DNA of 64,000 nucleotides from NCBI GenBank assembly GCA_018105865.1, contig CM030845.1, positions 12,855,390 to 12,919,389 on the forward strand, given 5' to 3'. Both the position numbers and the translations under genes were made by a program. Shown here one piece after another: positions 57,338-64,000 of the stretch (positions are counted from its first letter, which is position 1; every line of letters starts with the position of its first letter). Under the pieces are notes generated by a model, which worked only from the letters and a program-made list of their open reading frames with translations, had not been told where the DNA came from and made no database searches. The stretch comes from Metaphire vulgaris (taxonomy: Eukaryota; Annelida; Clitellata; Crassiclitellata; Megascolecidae).

Positions 57338-57720
57338 TCCGACCGAGTCTCAATTCCGCGGACGCCGATAAATCACCGGAAACAGATGCGCTGCATGATG
57401 GGAACGCGACGCGGTGCACTATGGGCGCTCGGAGACCCGTCCGCTGCGATCGACGGTTGATGGATGGTGTGTTCATTATACGCCTCATTTATTTCTCGGC
57501 TAAACAATGAACATCGCTCTGGCAAATCGATTTGTATTCATTTGTACAGTTGTATATATTCTCGCTGCTGCTGCTGCTGCTGCTGCTCTCCGGCGGCGGC
57601 GGCCAATCGCCTTCATCGGCGGTCCTAACAAGAACCATTCGGTTGACCACCACGCCTGCTGCGCCGACGTTTCGAGCGTCTCGCCATTTAGGCACAATGC
57701 TCCTCCGACTTCATTTATTT
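57100..57720. other. GC- and CpG-rich block with GCC repeats
   Basis: This is the only strongly CpG-rich stretch of the window, with (GGC)n at 57243-57262 and (GCC)n at 57295-57338. A + strand frame encodes a poly-Ala tract and a short hydrophobic start (MRRLAIICLASGLVL at about 57139), but it ends at 57460 with no splice context I can support. It could be a promoter or 5' UTR of a gene to the right; I cannot show one. Confidence 0.4.
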
Positions 57721-58220
57721 TTAGCGGTTTCATTGGCTTTCTAAACGAAATCCATTAGAAGGAAATTGGATAATTATTATAGGGAGTTATTTATCTTCTA
57801 CGTCTAAAAAACACAATATTAAACAAAATGATCTAGTACTCCGGAGTGTGTTTTGAGCTATTATGCCGCTCGTGATCGTGTTACAAAGTCCGTAATATAT
57901 ACTGGGTAAATCTCCCGTTCAGTGCCTCGAAGCGCTTAATTAACATTGAAAATGTGCAATTAATTATTTATTTAGAATCTGATAACATGTGATGGAAAGA
58001 AAGAACGAACATTTTTCACGCCAAACCCGCAGTTCAAAGAGCACGACTAATAGGAAGCGCAAGAACAGAGCAGCTTGAACGACGCCGAATGCTGGCGTCC
58101 AATTTCAATCGTTATAGTCATGGAAAACGGAAATAGCATGGCAAATGAAGAGCTCTCTCCTTGTTTTCCTGGTTCGAGTAAGACCCAACATGGAGCTTGT
58201 CGGTTGTTCTTATCAGCATG

Positions 58221-58406
58221 CAGTGGCGGCTCTAGGATTTGGCAAGTGGGGGCCGTTGGGGCAACTTCTAATCATGGGGGCCAACCATTTGTTGTTTAAT
58301 GTATGTAGCATTAAGTATAGGGTCCCAACTGGGGGGCCACTGGGGGGCCAGGCTCTCAATAGGGGGGCACGGGCCCCCCTGGCCCCCTCCGGTGGAACCG
58401 CCACTG
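58221..58406. mobile_element. hAT MITE, CAGTGGCGGCTC family
   Basis: Starts CAGTGGCGGCTCTAGG and ends GTGGAACCGCCACTG; exact duplications TCAGCATG at 58213-58220 and 58407-58414. Same family as 18514-18696 in intron 7 of DAGL copy A. Confidence 0.92.
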
Positions 58407-58740
58407 TCAGCATGTTAGGTGATCATCGTCTTCTGACAGTATAGACTTACAATTCCTCCAGAACTATTAATCTGTGGTTAGAAACTTAATTTCGAGTTAC
58501 TATAGCAGTATTGTAACAACTACTCAGATCATAGTAGTTAAACGCTTCCCAAATACTTCAGGTGTTTAGAGTATTTAATTAGTATTTAAATACCAAATAC
58601 CCGTACTATTATTTAAATATCACAAAAAAACTTAAAATACTCTTTCAAATACTTTGTCAATAAGTCTTGTGTTCAAGCATCGCAGCATTACGGCATCGTA
58701 GTTTTATTATGCGCTATCTAGGGGCCTATACTGGACTGCT

Positions 58741-58959
58741 CAGAGCCGCCGAGAGAAATTCCGGGCCCCGGAACAAAATAAATTGTGGCCCTTAAGAAAA
58801 ATTTATCAAGTCTCCGAAATACCTGACAAGAAAAAACGTTATCAACTCTCCAGAAACAGCCTGACAAGCAAAAATCTTATCGTCACCGGATCTGGGCCCC
58901 TGAAAACTCCATGGGCTCCGGTACAATGTACCGGCTGCACCCCCCTCTCCTCAGGCCTG
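58741..58959. mobile_element. hAT MITE, CAGAGCCGCCGAGAG family
   Basis: Starts CAGAGCCGCCGAGAGAAATT and ends CTCTCCTCAGGCCTG; exact duplications GGACTGCT at 58733-58740 and 58960-58967. Related to the outer element at 53819-54917. Two TGACAAG-type motifs inside (58823, 58861). Confidence 0.9.
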
Positions 58960-59074
58960 GGACTGCTATGTAAATGAATGTGACTGAGCTATCAATTAAA
59001 TTTCAGCTGACGATAATACCTAATATTTCAGTACTGTTTGCAAGTCTTCCAAGGTTAGGGCCATGAGATACCTG

Positions 59075-59262
59075 CAGTGGCGTAGCCAGGATTTCCGGAA
59101 GGGGATTTGGTTTTTGGTTTTGGCGTTAACCAACTTTCGAAAACTGTTGACAAGCAAAAAAGGTCGCCAACTACATCTATAACGCTTCGAAGTTTTCGGT
59201 CGGCAGCCAAGGGGAGTTTTAGCCCCTAAAACCACGTCCGAAAATAAAAAATGTATGGAAAA
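59075..59262. mobile_element. Truncated CAGTGGCGTAGCC hAT MITE
   Basis: A left end CAGTGGCGTAGCCAGG and the usual interior (TTGACAAGCAAAAAAGGTCG at 59148-59167) are present. The right end is missing; sequence switches near 59262 to the GGGGCTGTCC family (ending ACGTAATTAATGGACAACCC near 59393). Confidence 0.75.
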
Positions 59263-59541
59263 ACTGCTCTTTGATTATTTTTAACAAGTTAAAATTTTGA
59301 CGTCAACTTCTCTTGACCCCCTCCCCTGTCAACAACTGTCAAACTTTTTCAAACCCCCTCCCCTAAATTGCTGACGTAATTAATGGACAACCCCTTAAAA
59401 TGATTAGTACTTTATGAAACTTCTATCAAATTTTAGTCGACAATAGGCCTACGTTTGCAGAGTCACGGCATGTTACAATTTTACAAAACCGCTGACGTGA
59501 GTCACACAGTCGCAAAATGTTTGGGAAACTCTGGCCTTTAG

Positions 59542-59721
59542 CAGTGTTGGAGTTGCCGGTGGGTTGGGGTTGGTGGTGGTTGTGGGGGGGGGGGGTTGAA
59601 CCCCCCAGCTCACTTTGCAACCCTCACAAAAATCGCATGTCGGGTACATGCAGCTTCAGTCATTCATTGAATTTCAGTCCTCAACCCCTCCCGATGCTCA
59701 AATTTCACAACTCCAACACTG
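59542..59721. mobile_element. hAT MITE derived from the 10658-12475 family
   Basis: Starts CAGTGTTGGAGTTGCC and ends CACAACTCCAACACTG; flanks GCCTTTAG (59534-59541) and GCCCTTAG (59722-59729) match at 7 of 8. Its ends, and the internal block near the right end (CAGCTTCAGTCATTCATTG), match the transposase-bearing element at 10658-12475, so it looks like an internally deleted derivative. Confidence 0.85.
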
Positions 59722-59729
59722 GCCCTTAG

Positions 59730-60853
59730 TACTTTTAAAAATTAATCTTATTTTGCAATAACGCAAAGGAAAGCGTATTCCGACCATTTTGCTCTGAAAT
59801 TCCACTAACGATAGAGAATTTCTAGCCTGATAAAAACAGCTACCGGTTAATCGACTTTGCCCTACTTATAGGATTTTTAACACGCATAACAAAGGTATGT
59901 CCATGCAATGTTTGATAAAAGATAATTTTCAATCAATTTCAATATCCATTTATCTCATTTTGTCTTATTTGGCAAAAATATGAATAATTCTGTTTAATAT
60001 ATTTGCCACAGTTTTCACTAAAATCGAATCAGAGCTGTTGTTTTGCCATTTATTCAAAACTCAGCAGATTCTTTTCAAACAACGTTCGCCAGATGGCGTA
60101 GTGCATTTTTGATATTATGTGCTATTATTAGGGTCGTGGTCTCGTGGACCGTTACAAAACTGCAGAAGTGGGCTGTTGTTCCAAAATGTTTGGGAATCCC
60201 TGCTCTAATCGATTCCTTCTCTTGTTCTTCAACATATTCATTAAGCTAAATTGTGGTTCACAGTTTGCACTGAATGTCAGACATGTTCCTCCTATGACCA
60301 TTCGATTTGCTAGATCTTGAAACTGTTCACAATCAAGGGCAACCATGAACTCCTAAATGAAGCCGCTGTTCGTTTTCATTTCAAACGTAGGCGTTCTATT
60401 AGGTCTCTAGGCTCAAGTCCCCCATTTTTGAGAGGCTACCACAGGGAATGGGGAAGGTCCAGAGGTTCGGCTCTCTCACTTTTTCTTCCACGTTTACTTC
60501 AATTATTTCAAACCTCTATTTTAAGACATTTCTATCGCTCATATTCTATTCTTTTAATTTTATCGATATTTGAAACCGCGTGCTTTGCACAAATCATTAA
60601 ATAAATAGTCTAGACCAGAAGTTAATAGACCTACCTGGTAATTATATGGAGCAGTTACAAGTTGGCAAGAAAGCGTGGATCCTTATAAGTAAGTGCGAGT
60701 ATGAAAGCAATAAAAGAATTTTGGAGATAATTTTTCAAAAATTTGTGCGCTCCATATTTTCCCCTATGCGCTTGCTTTGCGACCTCTGTGCGCGCGCACA
60801 CGCGCACAGCTTAGAGGGAATGTTACTCCCGATCCCCCCCCCGTGCCCCACCC
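59730..60853. other. Unassigned region
   Basis: AT-rich DNA with no gene I can support. Several open frames of 60-95 codons (60043-60249, 60317-60604, 60646-60864) lack recognisable domains or splice context. The TGTTTGGGAATCCCTGCTC segment near 60187-60206 resembles the end of a GGTTCCCAAACT-type hAT, but no partner end was identified. Confidence 0.35.
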
Positions 60854-61048
60854 CAGTGGCGTAGCCACGAAGGGGTTGGGGGTTAAAACCCCCCTTGGAC
60901 GGCAACAAAAATTTTTTAATGTATTCCCATGCAATTTTTTGTTTTTGAGGCGATTTTTGGCAATTTTTTGGGTGAAAACCCCCCCTTGGCGGCTATTTAC
61001 GAATTTTTTTTTCAAAACCCCCTTCCGGAAATCCTGGCTACGCCACTG
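60854..61048. mobile_element. 195-bp hAT MITE
   Basis: Starts CAGTGGCGTAGCCACG and ends CTGGCTACGCCACTG; exact duplications CCCCACCC at 60846-60853 and 61049-61056. Same length and subfamily as 33300-33494. Confidence 0.92.
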
Positions 61049-61144
61049 CCCCACCCCATGGCTACGCCAATGCAGTTGCCGTCAAATTAATTACCTGATA
61101 TAGGCCTCCGATACAACGGTGATAGCATAAACAAATTCGCGATT

Positions 61145-61535
61145 AAAAGGTGAAACTTTGAAGCAAAGATGAAAGTGTATTGCACGACTAAATCGGATGA
61201 AATTCAAGTTAAAATAAAGAAAATAAATGAATGGGTAATGGATAAAGCAGAGGTTCAAATAACTCTATTGGAAACGGCTATGACAAGAAAGCTGAAATAC
61301 TGGGGACATACTGTGCGAACAAAACAGGGTTCTCTATAGAGAAAGAAATAATACAAGGTACAATGCCAGGGTCACGAAAAAGAGGTAGGCTAGACCAAGA
61401 AAAACGTGGGAAGACAACATCAAAGAATGGACAGGACTCACTATAGAGCAGGCGACAAGAACATCAGAAGACCGTAGCACATGGAAGAAGGCAGTCCACA
61501 CTGCAACCGATCTTCGGAGCGAAGACGGTTAAAGA
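61145..61535 (+). mobile_element. RTE/Jockey-like LINE C-terminal fragment
   Basis: Broken + strand frames read LETAMTRKLKYWGHTVRT, then IIQGTMPGSRKRGR, then WEDNIKEWTGLTIEQATRT and EDRSTWK, ending in SEDG and a stop. This is the recognisable C-terminus of LINE reverse-transcriptase proteins. At least two frame changes separate the parts. Confidence 0.75.
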
Positions 61536-62236
61536 CCAGACAAGGACGATGAAAGCAGAATACGGGTGTCGTACAAATTTTGTACCCCTATAAATGCGGT
61601 TCCGGGCGGAGCTAGCTGTTGCTACGGGAACCAAAATTATGCTTATACGTACAATTTGAGTTCCTCTTATAAAATGTAGTCTATATCAGGACTAAGTATG
61701 GTCGTAAATTTATATCATATCGGTCGATCATAAATATATGACCGATAGGTATAAATGTACGACCTGAATCCATAGGGACTGTATTTACAGAAGGAACAGA
61801 ATATAAATTTACGACAGATTAATTATCATATATCATCCTATCAGTTGTAAATTTGTATGATCTTAGTTGCTTAATGAGTTGGCAGAAAGCAACTATGATC
61901 ATATAAATTTACAGCTGATAGGATGTCCTATCGGTCGTAATCCGGTAACACTGCCGAAGTGAAAGCCTTTCAAGTAATTTTTCTAAATTCTTTTGCTAAA
62001 AATGTCACGTCGCTGTATAGGCCTATACGATCAGAGCAGCGAAAGAGGTTCTCGTGGTTGACTCGACAGGAAGTTGCTCCCCGCCGCCCAAAAAAAGCAC
62101 GGGCGAAGGCACCGCATGCTGCTATGGGCCGGGCGTTGCTAATCCGCCCGTGCGACGAAGAAGGGGGCGGATGTCATCCGGGGGCAAAAAGAGAAAGAGA
62201 TTGGCTTGGGGTTGTATACCACTCTCATCATGCACC

Positions 62237-62345
<109 letters not shown>

Positions 62346-62556
62346 CCAGGATAAGACTACGAACAACGACAAAAGTCACTCCTATTAAGATTTTTAAAGG
62401 TGTTGGGTTTAACTGCGTTTGCACCATCTGTTTTGTAAAAATAATGACCAAAGCACACAAGCATAGACTAAACGTTTTCTGCTTATGTCGTGCACAGGCA
62501 CGCATATAGTCGAGATTTTAATGCTGTGAGAAGCGAAAATACTTCGCTTCCACCAA

Positions 62557-62757
62557 CAGAGGTCTCCAAAGTACGGCCCGCGGATCGGATGCGGCCCGCC
62601 AAGGTCTCTTATCCGGCCCGCGGCAAAAATGAGGATCAAGCGCATATCGTACAGATCTATTCTAATACATTTAATTTCTTGGTGCTTGTCGTCCGTCGAG
62701 CCTACAGAGGTCAGCAATGTGGTCCCTGCATGGCTAAAAAAACTTTGGATACCCTTG
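62557..62757. mobile_element. TIR element, CAGAGGTCTCCAAAGTACGG family
   Basis: Starts CAGAGGTCTCCAAAGTACGG, has GCGGCCCGCC blocks, and ends AAACTTTGGATACCCTTG (imperfect inverted end). No 8-bp duplication is visible. Confidence 0.55.
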
Positions 62758-62819
62758 GATACACTCTAGTGTCGTACGATTATCTTATATTGCGTACAAT
62801 ATATCTCTGTTTCTGTCTC

Positions 62820-62823
62820 TCGT

Positions 62824-62915
<92 letters not shown>
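62820..62915. repeat. Compound (TCTG)n(TC)n(TG)n microsatellite
   Basis: Three adjoining simple arrays; the minus frame over them is RE- and TH-rich and not a gene. Confidence 0.95.
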
Positions 62916-62916
<1 letters not shown>

Positions 62917-64000
62917 CTGAATCTCAGTCAATCTTTCTCTCTGTGTCTGTCTGTTCCTCTGTCTGTTTCTGACCAAAGACAGTTGACGCTTGAGGAAATT
63001 GCCAGCGTCTGGGAACTGAGGAGCAGGCGAGAGGCATCTATGACTCAATGCAGCATCATCATAGATGTCTGACTCAAAACTGCGCTAATCAATAGTGAAC
63101 GGTTAGTAGAGAAGACAGAGGAGAAACAACCACAACATCCTCAATGGAACCGAAGAGTACGCCCCCATTACACATTACTTGCAAAAGGACAATAATTAAG
63201 CGCGTTCTCTGCAGTAACTGTCCAGCATCATGTTTTGCATGAAAAACGACGAATGGGAAATGTACAGCACAGGGTCACAGGGTCACAGGGTCACAGGGTC
63301 AGGCAAATGGATTTCCGATTCCATTCGTCAAAGTTCTCGAGAAGAAAGTCGACAAACATTAGTGTAAAGCGTTCTAGCCTTTGACTCTTCGTTCCTGATT
63401 TTGCGCTATATAAATTGACTTTTTAACCTAACCTAACCTAACCTAACCTAAACGAAAACTGATGTTAATTAATAGTTGTCGCATGAAATTGACTCCAAAG
63501 AAAATCTTGATTCTGCCCCAAGTGATAAAAGGATATAGTGGCCGATGATTCACACGCACACACGCACGCACACACACACACACACACACACACGGAATTC
63601 CGCCTTCGAAAGTCTAAATTATATATACTCGAATTAATGTACAGCACGTGTGCATGATGTGCTTTGCTCAGAAGATGGGGAGAGGAGCAAGGCGACGGGG
63701 TTTGTGAGTGGGGTGGGGGGGGGGGGGTGGGCGGAGGAGTTGTCGTCCGGTATAATCAGGCGTTGCTGTTCCTGTCGCTGGGTTTTGTTGGCGCCGAGTG
63801 AATCGAAATCGAATCGTTTCTGATGTCAATTAATTCGAAGGAAAGCCGATCACGTGACGAATCGACGACGACGACACGAAATGTTTCAAATCGCCGCAAA
63901 TTCGTCACCGAATCGCATTAACCCCCGATTGTAAAACCATTACCGATATATATATCTACACCCTCACCCCACTCCACCCCATGGTCCGTTAAGAAGGCCT
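62916..64000. other. Right edge of the window
   Basis: Contains a 9-bp tandem GGTCACAGG (63266-63301), a LINE-like 3' end (63395-63453), (CA)n at 63550-63593, a G-run at 63714-63727 and CGA-rich sequence at 63790-63900. No coding sequence is supported. Confidence 0.4.
63395..63453 (+). repeat. LINE 3' end with (CCTAA)n tail
   Basis: TTTGCGCTATATAAATTGAC, a sequence typical of CR1-like 3' ends (compare AGCGCTGTATAAATTCACG near 9063), is followed by five CCTAA units. The tail repeat is telomere-like but only about 30 bp. Confidence 0.5.

Noticed and set aside
56885..57460. A 191-codon open frame with Ser/Leu and poly-Ala tracts
   Set aside because: It spans (AC)n, (CT)n and (GCC)n microsatellites; no domain, no splice context, and the opposite strand is equally open.

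Overview
The window is genomic DNA of an intron-rich animal. Exons are short and widely spaced, and the two clearest genes are orthologues of an animal lipid-signalling enzyme. The repeat load (hAT DNA transposons, CR1-like LINEs, tRNA-derived SINEs, long microsatellites) fits a marine invertebrate. I could not assign a phylum from sequence alone. There are no rRNA genes, CRISPR arrays or bacterial-type genes.

Three multi-exon genes lie on the + strand. (1) 1016-4592 has five exons and encodes a 306-residue type I membrane protein with one small Cys-rich extracellular module; it resembles Grindelwald/BCMA-type TNF receptors. (2) 7095-29781 and (3) 31470-50779 are two head-to-tail copies of a beta-type sn-1-specific diacylglycerol lipase (DAGL), the enzyme that makes 2-arachidonoylglycerol. 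Each copy has 12 exons with the same exon order and intron phases. Both keep the GHSLG serine, the aspartate 52 residues later and a C-terminal histidine. Copy A (672 aa) is richer in GC-ending codons and has Arg and Glu tracts. Copy B (663 aa) is AT-rich, has a GC-AG intron, and may contain an additional 79-codon exon.

Most of the remaining DNA is transposon-derived. At least twenty short elements end in CAG...CTG or TAG...CTA inverted repeats flanked by 8-bp target-site duplications, the hAT signature. Three are nested inside one another in intron 8 of copy A (19833-25926), and three more are nested at 53819-54917. One CR1-like LINE (21441-24190) carries a 2A-like GDIHPNPGP motif before its endonuclease. 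A second LINE family shares its 3' tail with a SINE. After 50779 there is no gene I can support, only repeats, microsatellites and a GC-rich block (57100-57720) that could mark the start of a gene lying further right.

The most unusual pattern is a ~21-bp motif close to TGAC-AAGCAAAAAAG-GTCA. It recurs about 25-30 times, in both orientations, inside elements whose terminal inverted repeats are otherwise unrelated.
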